This document shows, in pieces, positions 51,846-61,667 of a stretch of 64,000 nucleotides of DNA. A model generated the notes under the pieces. It did not search any database, was not told the origin of the DNA, and worked only from the letters and a program-made list of their open reading frames with translations. Within the stretch, counting starts at the first letter, position 1. Each line of letters starts with the position of its first letter. The position numbers and the translations under genes are program-made. Source of the stretch: Candidatus Methylopumilus universalis (GTDB lineage Bacteria; Pseudomonadota; Gammaproteobacteria; Burkholderiales; Methylophilaceae); the NCBI GenBank assembly GCA_945883335.1, contig CAMCXI010000004.1, positions 124,001-188,000 of the forward strand. Direction: 5' to 3'.

Positions 51846-52931
51846 ATGAATAAAGTTGCACTGATTACTGGAATTACGGGCCAAGATGGCGCTTACCTAG
51901 CCGAGTTTTTGTTAAAAAAAGGCTATATAGTTCATGGCATTAAACGTCGTGCCTCTTTATTTAATACTGATCGTATTGATCATTTGTACCAAGATCCACA
52001 CGTTTCAAATCGAAATTTAGTCCTGCATTATGGCGACTTAACCGACTCCACCAATCTCATTCGCATCATTCAACAAGTTCAGCCTGACGAGATCTACAAC
52101 CTAGCGGCAATGAGCCATGTAGCGGTGAGTTTTGATACACCAGAATACACCGCCAATGCCGATGGCATTGGGACTTTGCGCATATTGGAAGCGATACGTA
52201 TTCTTGGTTTGGAGAAGAAAACAAGGTTTTATCAAGCCTCGACTTCTGAACTGTATGGTTTGGTACAAGAAATCCCACAAAAAGAAACGACACCATTTTA
52301 TCCACGCAGCCCTTATGCGGTTGCTAAGCTTTACGCTTATTGGATTACCGTTAATTATCGTGAGGCTTACGGTATTTATGCATGTAATGGCATTTTATTT
52401 AACCACGAGAGCCCAATTCGTGGTGAAACGTTTGTTACGCGTAAAATTACCCGTGCTTTAGCTCGCATTAAGCTCAATCTGCAAGATTGCCTCTATCTTG
52501 GCAACATGGATTCTTTTCGTGACTGGGGTCATGCAAGAGACTATGTTGAGATGCAGTGGCTCATGCTGCAACAGGAAGAAGCCGATGACTTTGTGATTGC
52601 GACTGGCATCCAATACAGCGTGCGCGACTTTGTGAATATTGCCGCTAAAGAGTTGGATATTCATATTACTTGGCACGGTGAGGGTGTGGACGAAACTGGC
52701 GTGGATAACAATGGCAATGTGATTGTAAGAGTCGATGCGCGTTATTTTAGACCTACTGAGGTAGAAACTTTGCTTGGTGACCCTTCAAAAGCCAAAGAAA
52801 AACTAGGCTGGACACCTAAGACGACTTTTCATGAGTTGGTGGCCGAAATGGTCCGTGAGGACCTCAAAAGTGCAGAGCGTGATGAGTTAGTCAAAGATCA
52901 TGGCTACTCTGCGTATGATTACCACGAATAA
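51846..52931 (+). CDS. gmd: GDP-mannose 4,6-dehydratase
   Basis: 361 residues, standard for Gmd. The Rossmann motif [15 protein letters not shown] is at 8-22. The catalytic elements are STSELYG (the Ser/Thr and Glu) and [10 protein letters not shown] (Tyr-xxx-Lys). The family phrases [18 protein letters not shown] and [17 protein letters not shown] are present. It converts GDP-mannose, which ManC supplies, to GDP-4-keto-6-deoxymannose, the common precursor of GDP-fucose, GDP-rhamnose and related sugars. It opens the gmd-fcl-xrtB-epsI operon. Its stop overlaps the fcl start by one base (TAATG). Confidence 0.95.
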   Translation: MNKVALITGITGQDGAYLAEFLLKKGYIVHGIKRRASLFNTDRIDHLYQDPHVSNRNLVLHYGDLTDSTNLIRIIQQVQPDEIYNLAAMSHVAVSFDTPEYTANADGIGTLRILEAIRILGLEKKTRFYQASTSELYGLVQEIPQKETTPFYPRSPYAVAKLYAYWITVNYREAYGIYACNGILFNHESPIRGETFVTRKITRALARIKLNLQDCLYLGNMDSFRDWGHARDYVEMQWLMLQQEEADDFVIATGIQYSVRDFVNIAAKELDIHITWHGEGVDETGVDNNGNVIVRVDARYFRPTEVETLLGDPSKAKEKLGWTPKTTFHELVAEMVREDLKSAERDELVKDHGYSAYDYHE

Positions 52932-53878
52932 TGCTTAATCACCTAGACGCTAACATTTATGTCGCTGGCCATCGCGGAATGGTGGGGTCGGCGATTGTGC
53001 GTCACCTAGAGGCTCAGGGTTACACCAACATCGTTACCCGCACACACGAGCAACTTGATCTGCTTGATCAAAAAGCCGTCTTTGCATTTTTAGCGGAAAC
53101 GCAACCAGACTATCTCTTTATTGCGGCGGCTAAAGTTGGCGGCATTCAGGCCAACAACACTTACCGCGCTGATTTTATTTATCAGAACTTAGTGATTGAA
53201 GCGAATCTCATTCATGGGGCCCATCTTGCGGGTGTTCAGCGCTTGTGCTTTTTAGGCTCAAGCTGTATTTATCCGCGTGATTGCGCGCAGCCGATTAAAG
53301 AAGAGTATTTGCTGACAGGCCCGCTAGAGCGCACTAACGAACCATACGCCATTGCTAAAATTGCGGGCATCAAGCTTTGCGAAAGTTACAACGCGCAGTA
53401 TGGCCGTCAGTATGTGTCAGCCATGCCCACTAACCTTTACGGCCCCAATGATAACTATGATTTAGCCAATAGCCATGTCTTGCCAGCGCTCATCCGCAAA
53501 GCGCATGAGGCTAAACAAGCGGGCAGCCAAGACTTGGTTATCTGGGGTTCGGGGACACCTAAGCGTGAGTTTTTATATGTGGATGATATGGCGGATGCCT
53601 GCGTGTTCTTGATGGAAAACAATATCCACCAGGGCATTTATAACGTCGGCACGGGGTCTGACGTCACCATCCGTGAATTGGCTCACGTGGTCATGGAGGT
53701 CGTGGGGTTTGAGGGCGGCATTGTCTTTGATCAAACTAAGCCCGATGGCACCCCAAGAAAACTACTCGATGTGAGTCGATTAAAAACCTTAGGTTGGCAA
53801 GCTAAAACATCTTTAAAAGCGGGGATTCAGCTCGCTTATGCCGCCGCATCTTTTGTTAAAGAGGGTACAGGCGCATGA
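52931..53878 (+). CDS. fcl: GDP-L-fucose synthase
   Basis: 315 residues. The N-terminus has the Rossmann phrase [20 protein letters not shown]. Catalytic Ser is in [19 protein letters not shown], and the Tyr-xxx-Lys pair is in [19 protein letters not shown]. The phrase [20 protein letters not shown] is typical of Fcl/WcaG. It takes the Gmd product through epimerisation and reduction to GDP-L-fucose, so the EPS probably contains fucose. Its start overlaps gmd and its stop overlaps xrtB (ATGA), so the three are coupled. Confidence 0.95.
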   Translation: MLNHLDANIYVAGHRGMVGSAIVRHLEAQGYTNIVTRTHEQLDLLDQKAVFAFLAETQPDYLFIAAAKVGGIQANNTYRADFIYQNLVIEANLIHGAHLAGVQRLCFLGSSCIYPRDCAQPIKEEYLLTGPLERTNEPYAIAKIAGIKLCESYNAQYGRQYVSAMPTNLYGPNDNYDLANSHVLPALIRKAHEAKQAGSQDLVIWGSGTPKREFLYVDDMADACVFLMENNIHQGIYNVGTGSDVTIRELAHVVMEVVGFEGGIVFDQTKPDGTPRKLLDVSRLKTLGWQAKTSLKAGIQLAYAAASFVKEGTGA

Positions 53879-54780
53879 GCAAGGCGACTTTGTTCGGTGG
53901 TTTAGTATCGGATTTCCGTCTGATCAAGCAACATTTGTTGGCGAATCCTGCCATATGGTTAATGTGTGCAGGTTTGGCAATGATGTTTACGCCAACCTTA
54001 TATGACTTATATTTTGTGAATGAATTATGGCTCGATGATCAACATTCACACGGGCCCATTATTTTGGCCATTTCGCTTTGGCTACTTTGGAAGCGCTGGC
54101 ATGAAGCGCCTGATTTGTCGGGTTTGCAGCCATCTCCAGTACCCGCTTGGGCTTGCTTCATCATTGCGGGTGCTTTGTACGTGCCTGGCCGCGCATTAGA
54201 TATTATCTACTTTGAAACGGGTGCTTTTGTTTGGGCATTGGCTGGGGTGATTCTCATGGCTGGCGGCACTAAGCTACTCAGCCTGTTGAAGTTCCCGCTA
54301 TTTTTTATGCTGTTTATGATTCCATTACCCAACACGCTCATTGGCCCGCTTACTGGGGCAATGAAGGAGGCAGTGTCTTTGGTGACGGTGACGATTTTAG
54401 GGTGGGCTGATTTTCCTGTCGCGAGAAATGGGGTCATTATCAGCCTTGGGCAATATCAGCTATTGGTGGCGGATGCTTGCTCCGGCATGCGCACTTTATT
54501 TATGCTCGAAGCGCTTGGCATTCTTTACCTCAATTTAGTGCACTTTTCATCTAGGCTTCGTAACATCGTATTACCCATCCTGATTATTCCTATCTCATTC
54601 ACCGCTAATGTAGTGCGTGTGATTGTGTTGTCGCTTATCACATACTATTTAGGCAGTGAAGCAGGGCAAGGATTTTTACATGGCTTTGCTGGCATGGTGC
54701 TTTTTGTGGCTGGGTTATTAATGATGTTAGGCGCAGACCATCTTTTACGTTTATTGAGTGCAAAATTAAATGCGCGCTGA
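53875..54780 (+). CDS. xrtB: Exosortase B (PEP-CTERM sorting transpeptidase)
   Basis: 301 residues with about eight hydrophobic spans. The catalytic residues are Cys202 in [14 protein letters not shown], Arg248 in [12 protein letters not shown], and His269 in [13 protein letters not shown], all in the expected order. The ACSG context is that of PEP-CTERM exosortases, and the downstream EpsI and surrounding eps genes match the exosortase B group. The substrate candidate in the window is the PEP-CTERM protein at 15583. It cleaves C-terminal signals at the inner membrane for export with EPS. Confidence 0.94.
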   Translation: MSKATLFGGLVSDFRLIKQHLLANPAIWLMCAGLAMMFTPTLYDLYFVNELWLDDQHSHGPIILAISLWLLWKRWHEAPDLSGLQPSPVPAWACFIIAGALYVPGRALDIIYFETGAFVWALAGVILMAGGTKLLSLLKFPLFFMLFMIPLPNTLIGPLTGAMKEAVSLVTVTILGWADFPVARNGVIISLGQYQLLVADACSGMRTLFMLEALGILYLNLVHFSSRLRNIVLPILIIPISFTANVVRVIVLSLITYYLGSEAGQGFLHGFAGMVLFVAGLLMMLGADHLLRLLSAKLNAR

Positions 54781-54787
54781 GACAATC

Positions 54788-55486
54788 ATGAGGCCTATTC
54801 AAAAGCCGCATCTTCAGCATTGGCTGGTATTACTATTCATGCTTGCCTGTACCCTCTTTGCTTGGTGGCTCACCCCGCAAGAAAAGTGGTTTGAGCATTT
54901 AGGTGAGCCGCAGTTTGAACAAATTATCCCACCAAGCTTTGCAGACTGGACGCAAGTTAGTGATGGCAATAACACGCTGATTGTAGACCCCGAACAGCAA
55001 GAAACTTTGGATTACCTTTATACCCAAATTGTGAGCCGCACCTATGTGCAGCAAAGCACGGGTCGCCGCTTAATGCTATCGCTTGCTTATGGCGATAATC
55101 AAACCTTTTCAAAGCAGCTGCACCGCCCAGAGTCTTGCTACTCATCGCAAGGTTTTAAAATTCAAGCATTACATGCTGAGCAAGTGCTAGCCAATAGCCG
55201 GTCTATTGAAGTGCAGCGTATGAATGCGCAAGTGAGTAATCGGCAGGAGCAAGTCAGCTACTTTATTCGAATTGGTGATCGTGTAATGAGTGGTCCACCT
55301 AGCAACATCAACTTAGCCCGTATGCACATGGGGTTAAAAGGCTATATTGCTGATGGCTTGTTGTTTAGGGTCTCTGAAATATCAGATGACGACAAGGCCT
55401 CACATCAACTCCATGATCAATTTATCAATGACCTGCTTAAAGCGTTAGGTACAGAGCAGCAAGCCATGTTGATTGGGCAAAATTAA
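54788..55486 (+). CDS. epsI: EpsI, exosortase B-associated protein
   Basis: About 232 residues with a single N-terminal span (WLVLLFMLACTLFAWWL) and a periplasmic domain. The family motif HRPESCYSSQGFKI (HxPExC) is present, along with SLAYGDNQTFSKQ-type elements. EpsI proteins are always found with exosortases, and in many genomes are fused to them; the function is not established, though the His-Pro-Glu-Cys motif suggests catalysis. An alternative start at 54770 would overlap xrtB by 11 bases. A GAGA lies just upstream of the chosen start. Confidence 0.9.
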   Translation: MRPIQKPHLQHWLVLLFMLACTLFAWWLTPQEKWFEHLGEPQFEQIIPPSFADWTQVSDGNNTLIVDPEQQETLDYLYTQIVSRTYVQQSTGRRLMLSLAYGDNQTFSKQLHRPESCYSSQGFKIQALHAEQVLANSRSIEVQRMNAQVSNRQEQVSYFIRIGDRVMSGPPSNINLARMHMGLKGYIADGLLFRVSEISDDDKASHQLHDQFINDLLKALGTEQQAMLIGQN

Positions 55487-55487
55487 A

Positions 55488-56579
55488 ATGGCTAGCTTAC
55501 TCAATATTCTCTATCTTGGGCCGATCAGCGGTACTTGTTTAGATCGCGCGAATGCTTTGCGCCGTTTAGGTCACCAAGTTAAACATATCGATTTACGAAC
55601 ACTCTTACCCAAAACTTCATGGGTGGATAAAGTCACTTGGCACTTAGGAGGCAACTTACTGGCTCCTTTTTTGATACCCAAATTATGCAAAGCCTTAAAA
55701 GATGAGCAGTATGATCTGTGCTGGGTAGATGGTGGCGAGTGGGTCACGCCCAAAGTGATCAAGTTATTACGCCAACATGCCCAAAAAATCGTGAGTTATA
55801 GTATCGATGATCCCTTAGGCTTTAGAGATGGTGCAAGATATAAAGCTTATCGTCAGAGCTTATCTTGCTATGACCTTTGTGTGGTCATGAGATCGCAAAA
55901 TGTTGATGAAGCCAAAGCATTAGGTGCAAAAAATGTAATGCGTGTGTTCATGACTGCCGATGAGGTTACACATGCGCCAAGAGTTCTCTCTGACGCAGAT
56001 TATAAAAAATGGTCCACGGAAGTACTTTTTGTAGGCACATGGATGCCAGAGCGAGGTTCTTTTTTACTCGAACTTATCAAGCTTGGTGTTCCTTTAACGA
56101 TAAGAGGGTCGAATTGGCACAAAGCGCCAGAATGGGCGGAACTCAAAGCCTTTTGGATCGGTGGTTCGGTTGCGGGTGATAACTATGCCAAAGCTATTCA
56201 ATGCGCCAAGGTTAATCTTGGCCTTCTTTCTAAGGGCAATCGTGATTTGCACACAACACGCTCATCAGAAATCCCTGCCCTTGGTGGTTTGCTATGTGCT
56301 GAACGAACCATCGAACATGCCCAAATGTATGATGAAGGGACAGAAGCTTTGTTTTGGAGCGATTCAGATGAATGCGCTGCGATGTGCAAACTAGCCCTTG
56401 CTGATGAAACTGGTCGCCAAGCCATAGCAAATGCCGGCAAGCAGAGGTTGCATCGGAATGGTCATTTAAATCAGAAGCTAATGCAGTTGATCATTGCTGG
56501 TGTTGATTTTTCTAAGATTACTAAACAAGTTTTTAACGCTAATTTAGCCCACCCAGAATATGTGGAGGTTGAGGGGTAA
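55488..56579 (+). CDS. Glycosyltransferase, CgeB-like
   Basis: About 363 residues, cytosolic. The N-terminus ILYLGPISGTCLDRANALRR is a Rossmann-type beginning of a GT-B fold. The middle has DLCWVDGGEWVTPKVI and SIDDPLGFRDGARYKAYRQS, typical of CgeB/DUF3880-type proteins. The C-terminal donor domain has KVNLGLLSKGNRDLHTTRSS and IPALGGLLCAERT, with EAD/EGTEALFWSDSDE at the nucleotide end. The donor sugar cannot be inferred. It starts two bases after the epsI stop region (ATG 55488), and the next gene begins directly after its stop. Confidence 0.8.
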   Translation: MASLLNILYLGPISGTCLDRANALRRLGHQVKHIDLRTLLPKTSWVDKVTWHLGGNLLAPFLIPKLCKALKDEQYDLCWVDGGEWVTPKVIKLLRQHAQKIVSYSIDDPLGFRDGARYKAYRQSLSCYDLCVVMRSQNVDEAKALGAKNVMRVFMTADEVTHAPRVLSDADYKKWSTEVLFVGTWMPERGSFLLELIKLGVPLTIRGSNWHKAPEWAELKAFWIGGSVAGDNYAKAIQCAKVNLGLLSKGNRDLHTTRSSEIPALGGLLCAERTIEHAQMYDEGTEALFWSDSDECAAMCKLALADETGRQAIANAGKQRLHRNGHLNQKLMQLIIAGVDFSKITKQVFNANLAHPEYVEVEG

Positions 56580-57737
56580 ATGAAAATTTCACTTTCAACT
56601 ATAGGAAAATTTCATACATTCGATCTGGCAAGAGAGCTTTATGCTCGAGGTGCATTAGCGAGTATTTTTTCGGGCTACCCTAGATTTAAGCTTAAAAATG
56701 AAGCGTTGCCCGATGCGTTAATAAAAAGTTTCCCTTGGGTACAAACCCCATATATGGCGTTTCCTTTTAGGCAGCATTTATCTAGATCTGTCATGAGAGA
56801 ATGGGAAAATTTTTCAGCTACTACATTTGGTGATTATGTAGCTCGTAATTTGCCTGAATGTGATCTTTATGTTGGGCTCTCAGGTTCGGCTTTGCCAGCA
56901 GGCAAAAAAGCGCATCAACGAGGGGCTAGGTTTATCTGTGATCGAGGCTCATCACATATTCGCGCCCAAGATGAATTATTACGGGAAGAACATGCGCTTT
57001 GGAATATACCTTTTGATGGCATTGACTCACGAACGATTGCTAGAGAAGAGTCTGAATATGAGGAGGCGGATTGTATTACGGTACCATCAACATTTGTTTA
57101 TACAACCTTTGTTGAGCAGGGTGTAGCAGCGAGTAAAATAAGATTGCTTCCTTATGGTGTTAATCTCTCCCGATTTCAACCAGTAGACAAACCTGACTCC
57201 CAACGTTTTGATATGCTTTTTGTAGGTGGGATGAGTTTGCGCAAAGGTGTGCAGTATTTAGTACAGGCTTATCAAAAGATTAAGCATTCTTCAAAATCGT
57301 TGACCTTTGTAGGGTCGCCATCAGCAAGCCTAATTGAAGCTTTAACTTCGCGTGGACTATGGCCAGAAGATGCAATTGTATTGGGGCATTTGCCTCAAAC
57401 AGAACTTAAGCAGATAATGAGTCGTAGTCATGTTTTGGTTTTACCAAGTATAGAAGACGGCTTTGGTATGGTGATGGCGCAGGCCATGGCCTGTGGTTGC
57501 CCAGTTGTTGCAAGCAATCATACCGGTGCCGAAGATTTAATGACGAATTGCCTAGAGGGCTTTATTGTGCCAGTGCGCGATGTGAGCGCTCTGACGGACA
57601 AGCTTCAACAATTGGCAGATGAGCCGCAATTGAGGAGTGTAATGGGCGAAAAAGCCTTACAAAAAGTACAAAGCCTTGGAGGCTGGGGTGATTATGGGGA
57701 TCATGCAATGAAAATCTATAAGGAGATAACGAAATGA
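56580..57737 (+). CDS. Glycosyltransferase family 4
   Basis: 385 residues of GT-B form. The donor-binding domain has the GT4 phrases LLPYGVNLSRFQPVDKPDSQ, MLFVGGMSLRKGVQYLVQAY and VLVLPSIEDGFGMVMAQAMA with the Glu-x7-Glu pattern, then GCPVVASNHTGAEDL. It should transfer a sugar to the lipid-linked EPS repeat. The ribosome-binding site GAGGGG lies at the end of the previous gene; its own stop overlaps the next start by four bases (ATGA). Confidence 0.93.
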   Translation: MKISLSTIGKFHTFDLARELYARGALASIFSGYPRFKLKNEALPDALIKSFPWVQTPYMAFPFRQHLSRSVMREWENFSATTFGDYVARNLPECDLYVGLSGSALPAGKKAHQRGARFICDRGSSHIRAQDELLREEHALWNIPFDGIDSRTIAREESEYEEADCITVPSTFVYTTFVEQGVAASKIRLLPYGVNLSRFQPVDKPDSQRFDMLFVGGMSLRKGVQYLVQAYQKIKHSSKSLTFVGSPSASLIEALTSRGLWPEDAIVLGHLPQTELKQIMSRSHVLVLPSIEDGFGMVMAQAMACGCPVVASNHTGAEDLMTNCLEGFIVPVRDVSALTDKLQQLADEPQLRSVMGEKALQKVQSLGGWGDYGDHAMKIYKEITK

Positions 57738-59203
57738 AATCGATCCCTATGAATCAATTCGACAACAATATGCAAAAGATAATTTTACTATTTGGCATGA
57801 TTGAAATTATCATTGGTTTTTCTGGAGTGATCCTAGCTGACTTTTTTTCGATATTTAATTTGTTGACGATTTTGTCTGGAGCTGCTGGCTTGATCGCACT
57901 ATTTTTCTGTATTTTGCAACCCGCTAAGATTAAGTCTTATGACCTATTAGCAATGGCCATGGTTTTAGCTTATGGTACAGGCACATTAAACTCATTGGTT
58001 ATGTATGCATTAGATGGTATGGATTTGTTGAAACGCTCTAATGTTGAAGAGTACTGGCTTACACGTACACTTGGTTTGGCCACTGCGGCTGCCGGATTTT
58101 TGCATGTATTAGGAAGGGCTGATAACAATAGTTACTTATTCAATGACTTTAGTATAAATGAATCGGATAAAAAGCGCCTTTTATGGTTTGGTATCATTAT
58201 TTTAACTTTAGTTCTAATTTACATTGCCACAGGTAAGCTAGGATTTATGGGTGATGTTGGTGTCGCTAAGGGCTACGTTAATGTTGCACCGACCAGTGCA
58301 ATTTTGTTGGACTTAATCCTACCTGTTGGAGCAGTTTTGTTGCTCGCTGGAATGAAAGAAAACGATCCAAAAATTAAACTTATATTTACTGTCTTAGCTC
58401 TATCTTTAGTTATTGTTCAATTTGGATTTGGCCGAAGAGTTTTTGTATTTTCGGTGCTCATTTATACGATGGTTTTTTTCTTCACAGCTAAATCATTTCG
58501 ATTGGTCTCTTTGAAGAATATAATAGTTTTTGTTCTCATAGGTATTTCCATTCAAGTTGTCACTACGTCTTTTTCGGTTCTACGAATTAGCACTTATGAA
58601 AATAAAAATCAGGAAAGAACAATTTTTGAAATGCTACCAGACGCAATAAAAGTATATAGGGATAAGGACTTTTACCATGTGGATGAACAAATTCATAATA
58701 ACTTAAGATCAAGGACATTTGTTTTGGAATATTTAGCGAGTATAGACAAGTCTCTTGAAACAATAGAGCCAACATACGGTAATAACTTGCTTAGAGCTTT
58801 AGTTGTTTCGATTCCCAGTGTTTTGTACCCATCAAAGTTCATAAATGGGCTATTTATGACTGAGGAGCAATATATTAACCCCCACTTTAGACTACCCATG
58901 AAAGATAGCTCGAACTCAACGCTCACTGGTTCTTTATCTGATTTTGGAGAACTTGGGATGTTTTTCATCCCGTTTTTGTTTGCTTTTATTTATGCACGGG
59001 TATTATCAGTAAGTAGAAAACATATAAGTCGAATATCATCAATCTTTCTAGGATTGTTATTTGCATATAAGCTATTGTCAATCGAGGGGGATATTACAGT
59101 ATTTTTTGGAACTTTAAGGTTTTCGTTAATTTTTATGCTCATTCTATGGTTTGTGTTTAATTTCAATAAGAAAACCCTGCCTTTTAAATCAGCGCTTAAT
59201 TGA
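57734..59203 (+). CDS. Probable Wzy-type polysaccharide polymerase
   Basis: 489 residues with at least ten hydrophobic spans and a large extracytoplasmic loop (about 285-390, containing DFYHVDEQIHNNLRSRTFVL). This is the topology of O-antigen ligases/polymerases. There are no conserved catalytic residues by which to be sure. Its place among glycosyltransferases, Wzx and FkbM supports repeat-unit polymerase. Base composition is clearly richer in AT than the upstream eps genes. Start overlaps the previous stop by four bases. Confidence 0.75.
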   Translation: MKSIPMNQFDNNMQKIILLFGMIEIIIGFSGVILADFFSIFNLLTILSGAAGLIALFFCILQPAKIKSYDLLAMAMVLAYGTGTLNSLVMYALDGMDLLKRSNVEEYWLTRTLGLATAAAGFLHVLGRADNNSYLFNDFSINESDKKRLLWFGIIILTLVLIYIATGKLGFMGDVGVAKGYVNVAPTSAILLDLILPVGAVLLLAGMKENDPKIKLIFTVLALSLVIVQFGFGRRVFVFSVLIYTMVFFFTAKSFRLVSLKNIIVFVLIGISIQVVTTSFSVLRISTYENKNQERTIFEMLPDAIKVYRDKDFYHVDEQIHNNLRSRTFVLEYLASIDKSLETIEPTYGNNLLRALVVSIPSVLYPSKFINGLFMTEEQYINPHFRLPMKDSSNSTLTGSLSDFGELGMFFIPFLFAFIYARVLSVSRKHISRISSIFLGLLFAYKLLSIEGDITVFFGTLRFSLIFMLILWFVFNFNKKTLPFKSALN

Positions 59204-59242
59204 TAAATTAGTAATTAAAAATGAGTATGTGAGAGTGTTCAA

Positions 59243-60058
59243 ATGTCATGTGAGCTACTTTGTACGGGTTGGTATTCGTCTAACGAACCTAAAACATACC
59301 AAACCTTTGGTGACGAAAGTGTTCGTAATCAGTCATTTAGGTCATTATGGTGGCAGTCAGTAGATACATTTATACAGCCAAAGCATGTGCTAGTCGTTGA
59401 CTCTGCATCACCAGTTAAACCGCATGATGATCTTTTTTCATCAACCAACACTACTCAAATAGAATTACTCACAAACCCAGGTCACGCGCAAAACTGCACC
59501 ACACATTACGCAGGTTGGATGGCATCTATATTAGTTGGATTGGATTTCTCACTGCTCAATGATGTAGATTTTTTCCTCTATGTCGAGCAGGACGCCTTAG
59601 TTTATGGAAAAGGCTTTGTGGAAAAAATTAAGCAAAAATTATTAAAAAGCGATTTTGTTTTTGGAGATGGTGGCAAGTTTGCGGAAATTGAACAAGCCGT
59701 GTTTGCTGTAAACAAAAAAGGGATTAGAAAATTTTTATCTGCGTTGCACGACATTAACTATTCAGACCGAGTGATTTCACCAGAAATCAAATTCATGTAT
59801 GCCGCTTCATTATTAAAATCATCTGGACTGGCAGGCGCGTTGTCTTATAACCAGCCAAGACTAATGCGACGTCTTTACAATAAGTTATTTTGTCATGTGA
59901 TGCCCATCGTTAAACAGTATGAATTGTTACCTTTTGGGTATGGCAGAGTTAGGCCGATTAATTTTGCCGACGAAAATTTTTATTTCCAGCAGGGCTCGGT
60001 TGATGAGATTAGTGCATACAAAAAACTGACCGGCTTCAACGATATGCTGAATAAGTAA
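59243..60058 (+). CDS. Protein of unknown function, possibly a GT-A-type glycosyltransferase
   Basis: 271 residues without signal or span. The central part VDFFLYVEQDALVYGKGFV has an acidic pair near a strand end, like a DxD-type site, followed by SDFVFGDGGKFAEIEQAV and a C-terminal basic RLMRRLYNKLF. I do not recognise the family with certainty. Its position between Wzy- and Wzx-like genes makes a glycosyltransferase likely. The ATG at 59243 follows GAGAG; a short frame upstream in another phase is a shadow. Confidence 0.65.
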   Translation: MSCELLCTGWYSSNEPKTYQTFGDESVRNQSFRSLWWQSVDTFIQPKHVLVVDSASPVKPHDDLFSSTNTTQIELLTNPGHAQNCTTHYAGWMASILVGLDFSLLNDVDFFLYVEQDALVYGKGFVEKIKQKLLKSDFVFGDGGKFAEIEQAVFAVNKKGIRKFLSALHDINYSDRVISPEIKFMYAASLLKSSGLAGALSYNQPRLMRRLYNKLFCHVMPIVKQYELLPFGYGRVRPINFADENFYFQQGSVDEISAYKKLTGFNDMLNK

Positions 60059-60086
60059 TGATTGTTCAGATAAAGAGTGATGATTA

Positions 60087-61607
60087 ATGACCGCCACCCA
60101 ACGCTTTTTATCAGGTAGCGCTGCATCATGGGCGAGAATTATTGTTACATTGATAGCACAAGTTGTGACTGTACCAATTTTTTTGAGTCATTGGTCAGTT
60201 CCGGAATATGGATGCTGGTTAATTATTCAGACTGTTCTCAGCCTTTCTAGTATTTTTAGTATGGGGCATCAAAATTACTTAGGTTTTGAATTTCTCAAAA
60301 TTGGTGAAAATCAGCCTAGAAAGCTTTCATTGCTTTTTTACTCATCCATACCTTTCGCCATTATTTTATCTTTTGTTGAGTTTATTGCTGTTGTTATTCT
60401 AATATACGCTGGCGCATTAGATTCTGTTTTTGATCCCCAAAAAAATATGGACGAACATTTACTGAAGGCGAGTTTTCTTGCACTTATTTTGTACTCTTTT
60501 TATTGGATTGTAGCTACAAGTGTAAGCGCATTAGCTGGAAGGGTTGTGGCAACTTATGGTTATTATCCTCGAATGGCATGGTGGGCTGTGTTGATTGCTA
60601 TTTTTGACACTACGGCTGCTGCAGTTTCAGTGATGCTTGGAGCAAGCTTGGGTAGTACTGTCAAAATACTTATCTTTGTAAACTTTGTAGTAAATATTCC
60701 TGTGTTTGTTGAATTATTCAGAATTTTTAAAAAAAATGATTTGGCTCCAGTAATGCCTGATTGGAGTCTTGGGATGAAAATAATGATGGAATCTTGTGTG
60801 CTGGCGATAAGTTCGGTATTTGATCTTTTAAGGCAGCAGGGCGTGCGAGTATTTTTAAGTTCTTTAGTTGGTCTGGTTGAAATGACTGCCTTTTCAACAA
60901 TAAAGACCTTAAGTAATGTAGCACTTCAAGGTATTGGAACAATTACGAACCCAATGATGCCCGAATTAATGCGATATTTGCGCAATAAAGATCAATCAAG
61001 ACTAGTTGGATCTATTGCTTTTGTTTGGCTACTTTCGTTAATTATAATGGGTACTTGCCTAGTTGCTCTTCAGAGCATAATGCCAATTGTTTTTGCCCTT
61101 TGGACTCGAGGAAAAATCCATTATGATTCTAATTTATTTGCTTTATTTTCAGTTGGTTTGTTAATTTTTTCAACTTCACGTCCTGCTGCTGCAATTATTC
61201 AAGGTAATAATTTACTGAAAACACAGATTGTCAATTCAACTATTGTTGGGGTTATTTGTATCGGGGGTATAGTAATTTTGACATCAACATATGGGATTGT
61301 TGGAGCCGGCCTTGCGCTACTATTGGCTGAGGTAGTTAGTACTATTTTATTAGTTTTTTGCGCGCAAAAGTGGCTGCAGTCTGTTTATTTAGTATGGCCG
61401 TGGCATCTATTTTACATAGCATTAGTTTCTTTAGCCGTAACTAGTGTTGCCATTTTTTCAATTTCCATACTGCCAAAACAGTCAATTTTAATATTAGTTT
61501 TATCTACAATATTTAATTTATGTGTTGGCAGATATTTTTTTAGGTTCTTCCCATTTGATGTTGCTACTAAAGTGCGCGGAATTCTTTTTCCACTTTTAGG
61601 TAAGTAG
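60087..61607 (+). CDS. Oligosaccharide flippase, Wzx-like
   Basis: 506 residues with 12-14 hydrophobic segments in the polysaccharide-transporter (MOP) layout. The N-terminus is RFLSGSAASWARIIVTLIAQ, resembling the Wzx/RfbX start, and later segments show IVGAGLALLLAEVVSTILLV. It should flip the undecaprenyl-linked repeat unit for Wzy. Codons are AT-rich (many TTT, ATT, AAT). It lies 28 bases after the previous gene. Confidence 0.88.
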   Translation: MTATQRFLSGSAASWARIIVTLIAQVVTVPIFLSHWSVPEYGCWLIIQTVLSLSSIFSMGHQNYLGFEFLKIGENQPRKLSLLFYSSIPFAIILSFVEFIAVVILIYAGALDSVFDPQKNMDEHLLKASFLALILYSFYWIVATSVSALAGRVVATYGYYPRMAWWAVLIAIFDTTAAAVSVMLGASLGSTVKILIFVNFVVNIPVFVELFRIFKKNDLAPVMPDWSLGMKIMMESCVLAISSVFDLLRQQGVRVFLSSLVGLVEMTAFSTIKTLSNVALQGIGTITNPMMPELMRYLRNKDQSRLVGSIAFVWLLSLIIMGTCLVALQSIMPIVFALWTRGKIHYDSNLFALFSVGLLIFSTSRPAAAIIQGNNLLKTQIVNSTIVGVICIGGIVILTSTYGIVGAGLALLLAEVVSTILLVFCAQKWLQSVYLVWPWHLFYIALVSLAVTSVAIFSISILPKQSILILVLSTIFNLCVGRYFFRFFPFDVATKVRGILFPLLGK

Positions 61608-61667
61608 TTTTCAGCTCTTTTAAATTTTTGATGTACAAATTTTACTTAGTTTGAAAAAGGGATTCTC

